Assembly: GCA_001970955.1 (NCBI GenBank) | Contig: MPUH01000023.1 | Span: 62,001 to 126,000, forward strand | Reading direction: 5' to 3' | DNA length: 64,000 nt | DNA from: Stentor coeruleus | Lineage: Eukaryota; Ciliophora; Heterotrichea; Heterotrichida; Stentoridae | Shown here: one piece after another, positions 53,962 through 63,562 of the stretch | How positions within the stretch are numbered: the first letter of the stretch is position 1 | How the letters are laid out: each line of letters starts with the position of its first letter | Position numbers and translations under genes: made by a program | Notes under the pieces: model-generated | What the model was told of the DNA's origin: nothing | Seen by the model: only the letters and a program-made list of their open reading frames with translations | Databases searched by the model: none

Positions 53962-56871
53962 ATGCAAAGAACTCAGCCTAAAGATTCTTTCAGAAGTCCA
54001 TCAATAACCCCTCCAAACTGTCCAGCAAAACAAGTAACAAGTTGTAAAAAAAAGCCCCCAGCACACCATAAAAACAAACAAAGTGAAGTCATCACTCATA
54101 TAAAAACCTCACATAAAAGCTCACATCAGAAAAAAAGATCAAATAAAAACCGGGCAAATTCTATAACCCCAAAGACCCTAAAACATGGGATAATTGACCG
54201 AGTCTTTCATAATAACAACCTTTCAGAGACTGATATATCAGGAAAATATATCGACCTTACCCGGCCTAGTTCAAAAATAAATAAATCCTTGCTTAATCGT
54301 TTGGAACTGACACAAAAGGTCAAAGATATAAAAAAAAACTCGCATTTGGTCATTGAACAGATTATAAAAAAGTCTTTGAATAAAGCTAAACAAAGGAAAC
54401 TTTCACAAGAAAAAGAGAATAAAGAACATGAGTTGGAGAAGGAAATAAGGAGACAGGAGTTGAATTTACAAAACAAACAAATCAGAATGCAAAACTTAAA
54501 GTTCAAGAAAAAAAAGACAAAAGGGAAAAGACAATTAGAAAACAGTAATACAAGCATGGGGCATCATAGTAAAGTTAGGTCTGAGTCTTCAAGTAAAGTT
54601 CGCAACCACACAGGATCTTTGCTTATAGACCCAGATATAAGAAATAAACGAAGTATCAGTATAGGAGATTATTATGTGACAGGAGTTGAAAGAAAATCAG
54701 ATCCAGCGATACTTGAGTATATAGAAAGTCAGAACCAAAAATGTAAAGACTTAAGTGATTTTGAAAAACTCAAACAAAGAGCTGAAGAGATATCAAAAGC
54801 CCATAGATTAAAAGGACTTGAAGACTTTTCTAAAATCGCCAAGGTAAAATCTCCAAAATGTTTAGGATACGATGATGATTTATCTGAAAGTTCTCTAGGG
54901 TCAGAAAGCTGTAGGGCTGAAGATATAAATGTTAAGCAGAATATTAGTTTTATTGAAGACCAGGAATCTGATGACTCTTTAGACCAGGAACCTTTTGAGA
55001 TGGATATTCGTATTCCTGAAGGTAAGAATTTAGGACCTTTTATAGACTCTGATTCAGAAAACATGGAAAATGGGCGAAATAACCTTATTGGGCTATATTC
55101 AGATCAAGAAAATCTTGAGGATATGCGGAATAATGCAGCGATTATGATCCAAAGGGCATTTAGGAAATCGCTTATTCACAGGTTTTTCAAAGCCCAAAAC
55201 AAAGTCTATAGTTTTCATCGATGTGAATCCTTTCATTATATACCAAAAAACAAATCCCAATACTTGAAAACAGACCAAAATACATGCAAAATTATGATAA
55301 AACCTATAAAAAAACCTAACAAAAACACAACCTCAACTTATTGTTCAGAAAAACTACTTATTAACCCTCAAGAAAAACCTACCCTTTCAGTCCAATCCCA
55401 TCTTTCTGGGCAAATTCTTATCCGTCCTATTATAAAAACTATAAAACTTGGGATTTTTAAGCAATACACTTTCACAATTTTCCCAGATAAAGTGCCGAAT
55501 AAAGACCAAAACTCACTTCAAGACCTACTTCAGGAACAAATATCTTGGAATTATGCTCAGATTTATATTATAGAGCAGTTAAGAAGTGAAGAAATCTCCC
55601 TTGTATCTTCGTTAAATGTCCCGAATATTGAGAAAATTGTAGAGAAAATCAACTTTAAGTTTAAAAATCTGTTAACTGCTTTGAGGAATAGTGTTGAAAA
55701 TACAACTGTTGATGTGCTTGAAAATTTGTCTGTTGAAGAGTTTTCTAGGTATGAAAGAGGAAAACAAGAAAAACAAGAGATTTTGCATAGGGTGTTACTT
55801 GAACCTACAGAAGAGGAGAAAGGGAATTTTAAACTGAATTTGGAACTTATTAGCATGGAATGTAATGATGTTGGAGTTCAACAGTCTAGTGATATGAGTT
55901 CAGATGATGAGGAAAATAGGTTAGGGATAAGCCATAGTAGGTCTTTATCTCAGTTACATGGTGATGTGAATCAAGGTAAGTATATAAGTACTTTACAACC
56001 TAAAGACTCATCAGGTCCATCTAAATTTCCAATTTTCTTCGATATAGAAGACAATATTGAAGTCCAAAATGTTAACCTCTTAACCGATGAACATACTGAA
56101 GAAGCTCCAAAACGTAACCTACCAAGTCTTCCAAATTTACCCATGCTACATCTAGACATAATGAATAACGATATGATCTACTCTGAGCCAAGAATTCTAA
56201 CAAGCACCGATTCTATAGTCGAATACATAAAATCTGTCCTGTCCAAAATAAACCTACCCAAAATCTTCAACGAACTTAAAAAACCACTTCAAAAATCCCT
56301 TCCTGACGAACTCTTCAAATTACAAGAAAAAATCGTCGGCACACCATCAGAGACAAAAATTTATGACTTCCCCAGTTTAATAGACCCTGATGATATAATC
56401 GATACAGAAATTGAATCTCCTGATATAGAAACAACTATAAGACAAATCAATAAAGCAGATAAAGTTCATAAAAAAATGCTTATAAATGTATTGAATTATA
56501 TAATCCAACAGTTTAGACCTTATGATTATTTTGGAGAACCTTTACCATGGAGCACAAAAACTCGAGATCCTAAGAAATTCATTACAATCCCTAAAGCTAT
56601 TGAGAAAATCATAAAAGATATTGAAACTATAAGTTCTTTTCAAATCGGGAGGATTTTTAATGAAGAAATCATAACATCTAATGGGGGTATTGATGAAGGG
56701 CTTATAAATGGACTTAGGGAAGATAGATTAGAAAGGCTGATTTTCTATGAAATTATTGAAGAAGAGCATGAATGGATTAATTATGAATTTGAAGAAACCC
56801 AAATAAAATTCGATATATCAGATATGATACTTGAAGAACTTGCTGAAGAAGTTAGGGTGTTATTGGGGTAA
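53962..56871 (+). CDS. 969-aa IQ-motif and DUF4378-like protein, centrosomal/basal-body candidate
   Basis: N-terminal ~330 residues are basic with coiled coil (LEKEIRRQELNLQNKQIR). An IQ motif at ~393-415 (AAIMIQRAFRKSLIHRFFK) should bind calmodulin or centrin. The C-terminal ~130 residues (HKKMLINVLNYIIQQFRP, FGEPLPW, LERLIFYEIIEEEHEW, then FDISDMILEELAEEV) match the DUF4378 pattern of a leading helix, Pro-Trp, acidic linker and final long helix. DUF4378 is known from plant TRM proteins, which recruit the TON1/FOP-CAP350 microtubule-organising module. A basal-body or cortex role is inferred. CATATATTTAAATATG marks the start. Ends TAA. Confidence 0.78.
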   Translation: MQRTQPKDSFRSPSITPPNCPAKQVTSCKKKPPAHHKNKQSEVITHIKTSHKSSHQKKRSNKNRANSITPKTLKHGIIDRVFHNNNLSETDISGKYIDLTRPSSKINKSLLNRLELTQKVKDIKKNSHLVIEQIIKKSLNKAKQRKLSQEKENKEHELEKEIRRQELNLQNKQIRMQNLKFKKKKTKGKRQLENSNTSMGHHSKVRSESSSKVRNHTGSLLIDPDIRNKRSISIGDYYVTGVERKSDPAILEYIESQNQKCKDLSDFEKLKQRAEEISKAHRLKGLEDFSKIAKVKSPKCLGYDDDLSESSLGSESCRAEDINVKQNISFIEDQESDDSLDQEPFEMDIRIPEGKNLGPFIDSDSENMENGRNNLIGLYSDQENLEDMRNNAAIMIQRAFRKSLIHRFFKAQNKVYSFHRCESFHYIPKNKSQYLKTDQNTCKIMIKPIKKPNKNTTSTYCSEKLLINPQEKPTLSVQSHLSGQILIRPIIKTIKLGIFKQYTFTIFPDKVPNKDQNSLQDLLQEQISWNYAQIYIIEQLRSEEISLVSSLNVPNIEKIVEKINFKFKNLLTALRNSVENTTVDVLENLSVEEFSRYERGKQEKQEILHRVLLEPTEEEKGNFKLNLELISMECNDVGVQQSSDMSSDDEENRLGISHSRSLSQLHGDVNQGKYISTLQPKDSSGPSKFPIFFDIEDNIEVQNVNLLTDEHTEEAPKRNLPSLPNLPMLHLDIMNNDMIYSEPRILTSTDSIVEYIKSVLSKINLPKIFNELKKPLQKSLPDELFKLQEKIVGTPSETKIYDFPSLIDPDDIIDTEIESPDIETTIRQINKADKVHKKMLINVLNYIIQQFRPYDYFGEPLPWSTKTRDPKKFITIPKAIEKIIKDIETISSFQIGRIFNEEIITSNGGIDEGLINGLREDRLERLIFYEIIEEEHEWINYEFEETQIKFDISDMILEELAEEVRVLLG

Positions 56872-57317
56872 TTATATAATTGAATATGTTATTTTTTTTA
56901 TTAATGATTGAATTTTAACAACAACAAAAAAGCTAAGAGTTATCCATTTGATTTTATCTATATTCTTTTTTTAACATTTGTGTCTCTTTTAAATTATAAT
57001 GATTTTTAGATAAGGATCCTTTCTTTTTCTCTTATGTTTTAGATTGACTTTAATAAAATATTTTTAGAAATTCTTTGTTTAGAAATATACCTTCAGTAAA
57101 ATCATGGGAGTTTAATTTTTTAATGAAATAGTCAGATCTGAGTACAGTAAGACTATAAGCTTAAGGTTCTTTTAATTATTTGCGAAATTCTTAAATTAAT
57201 ATCTACTATAAAACTATGGATTTTACAATAATAAAATCTTTAAAATAAATTACTATTAAATGTTACTGCATAGTAAAAATTTCACTCAATACCGTTTGAA
57301 CTATAAAATATTAATAT
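56872..57317. other. Intergenic, no gene seen
   Basis: AT-rich spacer between two + genes; nothing recognised. Confidence 0.6.
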
Positions 57318-57974
57318 ATGGCATCTATAGCATTTAAAGAACGTTTCAAAAGCAAGTCTTCACTAATATCCCATGATGGGAGTTTAATTATAAGCCCTGA
57401 CTTACATATATCCAAACCTTTAAGACATCAGGTTCATACTCCCATAATAAAATCATCAAGTAAATCAATTTTAAGCTTCGATGAATTATCTAAAACCCCT
57501 CAACCTACTAGAAGCTATAGACATAAACTCTTTTATAATTCTCCAAGCATTCATACTAATAAATCTGTAAAAAGTAAACATGCAAGACGTATTAAAAGCA
57601 ATTCAATTATCCCTTTAGAGTCTAAAGAACTAGATATTAAAAAATCATCAAGTAATACTCCTATAAAAAGGATGAGATATACTCCTTATACTCTAAATGA
57701 CTATAATAATATAAAAAGCCAAAAATATTATAGACTAGGTGGTCTTGGTCCTTCAACTATCGGGACAAAAGATTGGGTGAAAAAAAAAGAGTTCAGTGAT
57801 AAACAAAAACTATACGGGCAACAAATTGCAGTTCGTAACGTTTCAAGACTTCTTCTCTTAGCTCCATTACAAAGCAAAGAAACTTCTAGATCTATTTTCC
57901 AGTCTAGGAAAAAAAATGCATTCGCTGGGTCAAGGTTTATTATCAATACATATGCTAAAAAGTTATATGATTAA
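57318..57974 (+). CDS. JHY-like ciliary protein
   Basis: A 218-aa basic, Ser-rich protein. Residues ~120-170 read RYTPYTLNDYNNIKSQKYY, then RLGGLGPSTIGTKDW and KKEFSDKQKLYGQQI. This is close to the JHY (C11orf63) core of 'PYTL.DY...K...LGGLGP' followed by a charged helix ending 'YA.Q'. JHY is needed for normal axonemes in ependymal cilia. The rest is low complexity. ATTAATATATG is at the start, and the stop is 38 bp from the convergent MORN gene. Ends TAA. Confidence 0.65.
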   Translation: MASIAFKERFKSKSSLISHDGSLIISPDLHISKPLRHQVHTPIIKSSSKSILSFDELSKTPQPTRSYRHKLFYNSPSIHTNKSVKSKHARRIKSNSIIPLESKELDIKKSSSNTPIKRMRYTPYTLNDYNNIKSQKYYRLGGLGPSTIGTKDWVKKKEFSDKQKLYGQQIAVRNVSRLLLLAPLQSKETSRSIFQSRKKNAFAGSRFIINTYAKKLYD

Positions 57975-58012
57975 TTAATTAAAGAGGTTAGTTAATAGTA
58001 AATTGTATATGC

Positions 58013-59149
58013 CTAGGATTCAAGAAGGTTGCCAGCTTTCCATATACCAGAAAGTATCATTCCATTAATAAGAAATAATGCTCCTTTGCCTTCTTGTCTA
58101 TCATGAACAAATGATCCTATATAATAATCTCCAGTACTCCAAGTATATTTTCCTATACCATGCATATCATCATTTAGCCATTCTCCTTCAAAACTATCCC
58201 CATTACTAAATTTCATTACCCCTTGGCCATTTTTTTTACCATTTAGAAACTCGCCTGTGTACATATTTCCTGAATTATATATCTTACACCCTTGACCTGT
58301 AGGTAAATTATCAATAAATTCCCCTAAATATCTTCCTCCATTCTTATATAAATATAAACCTTGACCATGTCTTTTATCTTTATGCCAATACCCTTCATAG
58401 ATATCTTTTGATGGGTATTCAATCTTCCCATACCCTTCTCTAAAACCTTCTTCAGACATCTCACCGATATAATAGTTTTTTTCATTAATCGCGAAATTAT
58501 TATGCAAACAAGGGAGGGATTCATCAAAAGAACTCTTGTTCTTTTGAAACTTCTCAAATTCAGCTAAGATATACTTAGTTTCTCTATCTTGATTTAGCCT
58601 TATACTGAATTCAGCAATAAATTTGTCGTAAAAAGTTTTATCGAGTTTTTCGGTAAGACTTCCATTAAGTTCTTTTGTAATATGTTTTTCAAAATGCATA
58701 TAAATACTACTAAAAATTCTTTTGACCTCAAGGAAAATGTCGTATATCCTACTTGCTGTAGGGGCAAAAGTATCAGTTGCACAAGAGCTTAAGACGTTTT
58801 TGCATTTATCAATAAAAGTCATGTGACTCATTTCTACTGAGATAGCCTGACATATTTCCTTAATCGAATTCTCATCAACTTTTTTAGCATAATATTGGCT
58901 TAAGGTCATTTTGACCTTTATTAGCTTCATTATATTGTATCGTGGGCTAAGAGTTAGTTGGGAACTCGAACTTTCATCTACAATATTCCATATAGCTTGA
59001 GTTAAGCAGGGCTCCACTGATTCTATTGGGTCTAGCCAGAAAAGCTTTTCAAAATCCTCTCTGATAGTCTCCCAGTTGTATTGCTGCCCATTTCGAGTGA
59101 TTAGCATATAAATTTCTTGGACCTTTTCTTTGACTGCATTCTCAGCCAT
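58013..59149 (-). CDS. MORN-repeat protein
   Basis: A 378-aa protein. The first ~220 residues are helical with no domain I recognise. From ~225 there are six MORN repeats (YYIGEMSEEGFREGYGKI, IYEGYWHKDKRHGQGLY, RYLGEFIDNLPTGQGC, MYTGEFLNGKKNGQGV, SFEGEWLNDDMHGIGK, YYIGSFVHDRQEGKG) and a partial seventh. MORN arrays bind membranes or act as protein scaffolds, and in ciliates many sit at the cortex or radial spokes (RSPH1 and RSPH10B). The helical N-terminus sets it apart from these. Ends TAA. Confidence 0.92.
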   Translation of the reverse strand: MAENAVKEKVQEIYMLITRNGQQYNWETIREDFEKLFWLDPIESVEPCLTQAIWNIVDESSSSQLTLSPRYNIMKLIKVKMTLSQYYAKKVDENSIKEICQAISVEMSHMTFIDKCKNVLSSCATDTFAPTASRIYDIFLEVKRIFSSIYMHFEKHITKELNGSLTEKLDKTFYDKFIAEFSIRLNQDRETKYILAEFEKFQKNKSSFDESLPCLHNNFAINEKNYYIGEMSEEGFREGYGKIEYPSKDIYEGYWHKDKRHGQGLYLYKNGGRYLGEFIDNLPTGQGCKIYNSGNMYTGEFLNGKKNGQGVMKFSNGDSFEGEWLNDDMHGIGKYTWSTGDYYIGSFVHDRQEGKGALFLINGMILSGIWKAGNLLES

Positions 59150-59441
59150 AACTTGAAAATTCTTTTGGACCTATAATATTTTCGCAATCTTTAATCCAAT
59201 TACTACATATTAAGTCTCTAAAAGTGATTGTAATCATAAAGATTTTATTATAAATAATCCTTTCATTCAATTATCAATAAAAAATAGCCTCAACTCTATA
59301 GATTCATATAAAATTATATATAAATTGTAGCATATAAAAAACCCCTAAGTTCATTTTGACTTGTTTTTTAAGAAAGTTTTCATGATAATCGCTTTATTTA
59401 ATGTGATTTCATTAAAAACTATATAAAGCATAAGAATTTGC

Positions 59442-60377
59442 TTATAAATTATTTGCTAATAGGTATGAACTGATCCAATACTCCATAAACTTGTATATAA
59501 AACTATATTGGTCATCTGTAGCAACCATGCCCCATCTCTGTTCTCTTAAAAGTCTAACGGTTTTAAACACTGATAAAGTTCCCTGGCTTTTGATTTCAGT
59601 AATCATATTATAAATCGCAATAACCACACCAGTCCTACCAACTCCAGCTGAACAATGTACTAAAATTTTCCCTTTAGTCTGTTTCCATTTACATTCGATT
59701 TTAGTCATCAAATAACTCAAACTATAAAAATCCTCAGTGATTTCAGGAACTGACAAATCAGGCCAAGCTGTACATTGTATATGTCTTAAATATCTTGAAC
59801 TTTCTGATGCTGGGTGATATATCAAAAGTACACGTTCTATAAGGTTAGGAAATTTCACAGTATATCGTGTAAGAAAAACTTCGAAATCATCAGTTTTGAC
59901 TTTGTCTTCAGTAGGGAAATATTGATAGCATTTTTCCATCTCATTTTCAGTGAAATTACATCCCATGATTATCAAAGGGACATTATAATCCCAAACTAAT
60001 TGCCAGAAACTATTTGCCGTAAGTTCCATTGGACCTTGTGTTGCTATAAACATTCCTAAGTTTTCTTCACCTACACCATTGATAACACTAGAGTTCATAT
60101 AAGAAGCATTTGTTGGTAGAATAATTGTGTCTTTATAAGGTAAGATATCGGGATATCTATTTAAAGATAGATAGTCTCCAAGGTTTTCTACTAGTATTTC
60201 CGCATGATGTTTTGTTTCTGTTATCTTTTTTATTATTTTAAACTCAAGTTCTTTTTTCCTTTCTTGGCTGTGAAAGTAAAACTGTTTATATGGGATTGAT
60301 TGTTCACAAAACTGAAGCTCAGGATGTCTTTGAACATATTGTGATGATAGATCTCGTTTTAGTTGGTCGTACTCCAT
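59442..60377 (-). CDS. Classical protein tyrosine phosphatase
   Basis: A 311-aa single-domain PTP. Seen in order: pTyr loop NRYPDILPYKDTIILP (residues 73-88), GMFIATQGPMELT with the Q/G substrate strand, the WPD loop TAWPDLSVPE (Asp207), the signature VHCSAGVGRTG with catalytic Cys242 and Arg248, and the Q-loop ATDDQYSF (Gln290). All catalytic residues are present, so it should remove phosphate from tyrosine. There is no membrane segment or accessory domain. Classical PTPs are few in ciliates, so it is of signalling interest. Divergent start 75 bp from the next gene. Ends TAA. Confidence 0.96.
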   Translation of the reverse strand: MEYDQLKRDLSSQYVQRHPELQFCEQSIPYKQFYFHSQERKKELEFKIIKKITETKHHAEILVENLGDYLSLNRYPDILPYKDTIILPTNASYMNSSVINGVGEENLGMFIATQGPMELTANSFWQLVWDYNVPLIIMGCNFTENEMEKCYQYFPTEDKVKTDDFEVFLTRYTVKFPNLIERVLLIYHPASESSRYLRHIQCTAWPDLSVPEITEDFYSLSYLMTKIECKWKQTKGKILVHCSAGVGRTGVVIAIYNMITEIKSQGTLSVFKTVRLLREQRWGMVATDDQYSFIYKFMEYWISSYLLANNL

Positions 60378-60452
60378 CTTTATCTCTAAGATTAAACTAT
60401 AAAATAATCTGTATGTTTTTATACATATTCAAGTAAAGGAAATTATATATAA
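60378..60452. promoter_or_regulatory. 75-bp bidirectional promoter
   Basis: The whole spacer between the minus PTP start and the plus start at 60453. TATATATAA ends at 60452. Both genes must be served by these 75 bp. Confidence 0.6.
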
Positions 60453-61157
60453 ATGTGGGGACAAAGAGAGTTTTTACAGTCTAGTAGTTCGGAAGAAGAA
60501 CTAAAAAGCAACTCTTGTCAGCAGTCAGTATCGACGGATATATCGCATTATGAAAAAAGAGACTTTGTACCTAAACCCCCACCTACAAGGCCGACAACTG
60601 CGAATTCTAGGATAATTTCTATACAAAAAGCTAAGCTACTTAAGACAACTAAAATACCAGTCAGAGTTGAAATCAGTCCTTTCTTCCGCACGCATCCCCA
60701 AAATCAATATCCTAATCCTCCTTCTCCACCTAGAACAACTAAAGCGCAAATTGGAAAATCTGATTGTAAAGAGGTCAGAGAAGTTAAGGAAATAAGAGAA
60801 CCAAAAGAAAATAAGGAAGAAATTGAAGAAATAAAGGTTGGGGAGTCCAGGACTAGGAAGATAAAAGCGATTGCGAAAGAGTTTCTTTTGCAGGATAACC
60901 CGGAAAATTTCGATAAGACTATTATGCAGGTTGCTTCTAGGAAAAATGAAATAACTCCTGAACCTAGGCATCAGAGAGTTACAGTTCAAAATAATGCTCC
61001 GATTAGAGCTAGGCCTGTTTCACAGAGATCTGTTCGTAGTAGTTCAAAAGATTTTAAAGCTGTAACAACTGTTATTGTAAGAAAAGATGTCCCAGGCGCA
61101 AGTCGGGGAAATATCGGCACTAGGAGCACTTTGATGAGCCCGTTGCCACAAGGCTAA
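60453..61157 (+). CDS. Disordered basic protein, unknown
   Basis: A 234-aa protein, mostly disordered. Ser/Glu-rich start (QSSSSEEELKSN), Pro-rich PKPPPTRPTTANSR, a charged stretch of KE repeats (EVREVKEIREPKENKEEIEE), then a basic Arg/Ser tail. No family recognised. PTTANSR and PVSQRSVRSSS resemble low-complexity tails of ciliate microtubule-associated proteins, which is weak evidence. Upstream: 75-bp shared promoter. Downstream: 85 bp to the next gene. Ends TAA. Confidence 0.7.
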   Translation: MWGQREFLQSSSSEEELKSNSCQQSVSTDISHYEKRDFVPKPPPTRPTTANSRIISIQKAKLLKTTKIPVRVEISPFFRTHPQNQYPNPPSPPRTTKAQIGKSDCKEVREVKEIREPKENKEEIEEIKVGESRTRKIKAIAKEFLLQDNPENFDKTIMQVASRKNEITPEPRHQRVTVQNNAPIRARPVSQRSVRSSSKDFKAVTTVIVRKDVPGASRGNIGTRSTLMSPLPQG

Positions 61158-61242
61158 ATGTCTCTTTCTTAAGATCTTTAATTGTATCTACGTCCAGTCC
61201 ACAGTACCAAATCTTTTTCTCATTTTCTTAGATAATATAAAA

Positions 61243-63549
61243 ATGGCTAGTATTCGTTCGTCTTCGCCTAATCGTTCAAATTATGATATTTCAGACCCTT
61301 TGCAACCCTCTGTAGTTGAAGAGTTGCTTAAAGGTCAAATAGAGTGGAGAAACATACAAGATATTATAAGAGTTTCCTTTAGAGCTTTAACTGATACAGT
61401 GAAAAATCAAGCTCAAGCCATTAGAGACATAGAAAGAATAGTGTCAAATAAAGTAAGTAAATCAGAATTCCATTCATCTCTTGCCCAAAAGCTCGATTAT
61501 ACTGATTTCTCTGAGAATTTAGCTCATGTAAAAGCTTCACTAGAAAATAAAACCTCAAGATTTGAAGTAGAGTCCTTAGTATTAAGCAAAGTAAATGATA
61601 TCAACTATGAATTATCAAGTAAAGCTCCAATGCAAGAAGTTCTTCAATTAGCTGAAGAGCATGTTCAAGTCAAAGAATTCGCAACAACAATAGATGACCT
61701 TTATACAAAACTTGATATGGTCCACGAAGAAATCAATCATATGCTTCAAATCCTCCCAAGCCAAAAAGACTTAAATGAAGTTAAAGATATATCAAATTTA
61801 AAAATCACTGAATTAACTAATACTCTAAGAGGAATTGAAGAAAATCATGATGAATTGATAAGTAAAAAATTAAACCGCACTGAGTTTGAATCTGCCCTTG
61901 CAAGGAAAAATGAAGAAATCAAGTCTTTACATTTAGCTGTAGAAGTCAAAGCTGAAGCTGAATGGACAGAAACTACATTTAGAGAACTAAAATCGCTTAT
62001 TGTCCAAGGGCAGAAAAATTATGAGGCTCTTCAAGAAGAAATCAAAGCTCTTGAAGACAAAAACTCTGAATGCTGGGATGAATCTCAAAAACAACTTGAG
62101 TCTCTTAAAAATGATTTTGAAGCCAGTCATAATGAACTCTCATCAAATGTTGCCCTTAAAGCTGATAATAAAGAGTTAGAAAAAGCTATAAATCTAATGC
62201 ATAAAAAAGCAGATACTGATACAATGCATGAACATTTTACAATACAACGTAAACAAACTAATGAGTCTTTAAATGATAAAATTTCAGATGTCAAAACTAT
62301 ACTAAAAAGAACTGAAGATGGGTTTTTAGAAAGAATAAAAACATATGAAGAATACAGTAAACAACTAGAAAACTCAATAAAAGATGCTAAACATGTATTA
62401 AAAATGTTAGAATCCGAACACAAAACCGTGACAAAAGAAACAGTAAGTAATTTTACTAAAGAACTTGAAGATATAAGAGAAGATCTTAAGCTAGAAATAA
62501 ACAAAGTTTTAAAAACCATAGAAGATGTGAATATTGAAAAAGCTACAAAAGATGAGTTTAAAGATATAATGGGTAAAGTAAACCAAAAGCTCAATGGAAA
62601 AGCAGATATTTCTGATTTTGATAAATCCTTACAAAAAAGCCAAAAGGAACTTGTAGCTAGTTTCCAGACAATACGTGATGATTATAAAATTTATTTTACT
62701 AAACTTGAAAATCAGATGTCAGCTAAATTTGACCAACTTATATCACGTAATGAACTAAGACAGGCTTTAAGTGAAAAAGCTGATAATTCTCAAGTTAGTA
62801 GATTGATTTCAACAAAACTTAATCTTGAAGAAATTGTTAAGTTACGTAGTGAAATTGAAGTTGCTTTAAGTGAAATAAGAGGAAAAGCGACAAAAAATGA
62901 ACTTGATTCACATGTAGCATCGACTAAAATTGCTATTGAGGAAATATCAAAAGAACTTATGTCTAAAGCTTATATAAAAGATATATGCACTTTATTAGAT
63001 ATGAAAGCTAGTATTGATGATGTGAATTCGGCTTTGGTTGAAATACATAAGGAATTAGATACTAAGATTAGCACTCAAGAACATAATGTGCATTTGAATG
63101 AACAACAGGCTTTGAATTCGATACTTTGTAGTGAGAATTCTATTGGTAGATGGATATGGAGGAATGGCCAGCTTGCTAATGGTTTTGCTGTACCTTGGGA
63201 GATTCAATGTATTAATACATCTCCTGATAATTTCATATGGGAAATCGATGCTACAAATATATTAGTTGTTTCTCCAGGGTTGTATGAAATAACATTTGGT
63301 TTTTATTGCAAGAAGAAACCTACAGTCCAATTGTTAGTCAACGGAGAAACTATACTTTCTGCAGTGAATAATGCATCATATGTTATTCACCATAGTTCTG
63401 GAAGATTGAAGAATGCTTCCAGCAGCAGTGGGACAATTTCAGGATTGACGTTAATTGACTTCATAGCTTTGCCACCCAGAGCTAAAATCTCAATTAGCTA
63501 TAACGGAGACAGAAGTTGTGAAGGATTTTTATCTTTAAGAAAGCTTTAG
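61243..63549 (+). CDS. Coiled-coil protein with C1q/TNF-like C-terminal domain
   Basis: A 768-aa protein. Residues ~35-625 are a long, regularly broken coiled coil (for example LDYTDFSENLAHVKASLE, LQEEIKALEDKNSECWDESQ, ELSSNVALKADNKELEKAIN). Residues ~640-768 look like a C1q/TNF jelly roll: WIWRNGQLANGFAVPWEIQC, ILVVSPGLYEITFGFYCKKK, VQLLVNGETILS, IDFIALPPRAKISISYNG and a last strand CEGFLSLRKL. Such domains trimerise. In a ciliate this arrangement suggests a large extended scaffold rather than a secreted protein, since no signal peptide is seen. Convergent stop 13 bp from the next gene. Ends TAG. Confidence 0.78.
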   Translation: MASIRSSSPNRSNYDISDPLQPSVVEELLKGQIEWRNIQDIIRVSFRALTDTVKNQAQAIRDIERIVSNKVSKSEFHSSLAQKLDYTDFSENLAHVKASLENKTSRFEVESLVLSKVNDINYELSSKAPMQEVLQLAEEHVQVKEFATTIDDLYTKLDMVHEEINHMLQILPSQKDLNEVKDISNLKITELTNTLRGIEENHDELISKKLNRTEFESALARKNEEIKSLHLAVEVKAEAEWTETTFRELKSLIVQGQKNYEALQEEIKALEDKNSECWDESQKQLESLKNDFEASHNELSSNVALKADNKELEKAINLMHKKADTDTMHEHFTIQRKQTNESLNDKISDVKTILKRTEDGFLERIKTYEEYSKQLENSIKDAKHVLKMLESEHKTVTKETVSNFTKELEDIREDLKLEINKVLKTIEDVNIEKATKDEFKDIMGKVNQKLNGKADISDFDKSLQKSQKELVASFQTIRDDYKIYFTKLENQMSAKFDQLISRNELRQALSEKADNSQVSRLISTKLNLEEIVKLRSEIEVALSEIRGKATKNELDSHVASTKIAIEEISKELMSKAYIKDICTLLDMKASIDDVNSALVEIHKELDTKISTQEHNVHLNEQQALNSILCSENSIGRWIWRNGQLANGFAVPWEIQCINTSPDNFIWEIDATNILVVSPGLYEITFGFYCKKKPTVQLLVNGETILSAVNNASYVIHHSSGRLKNASSSSGTISGLTLIDFIALPPRAKISISYNGDRSCEGFLSLRKL

Positions 63550-63562
63550 TTAGACTATATTA

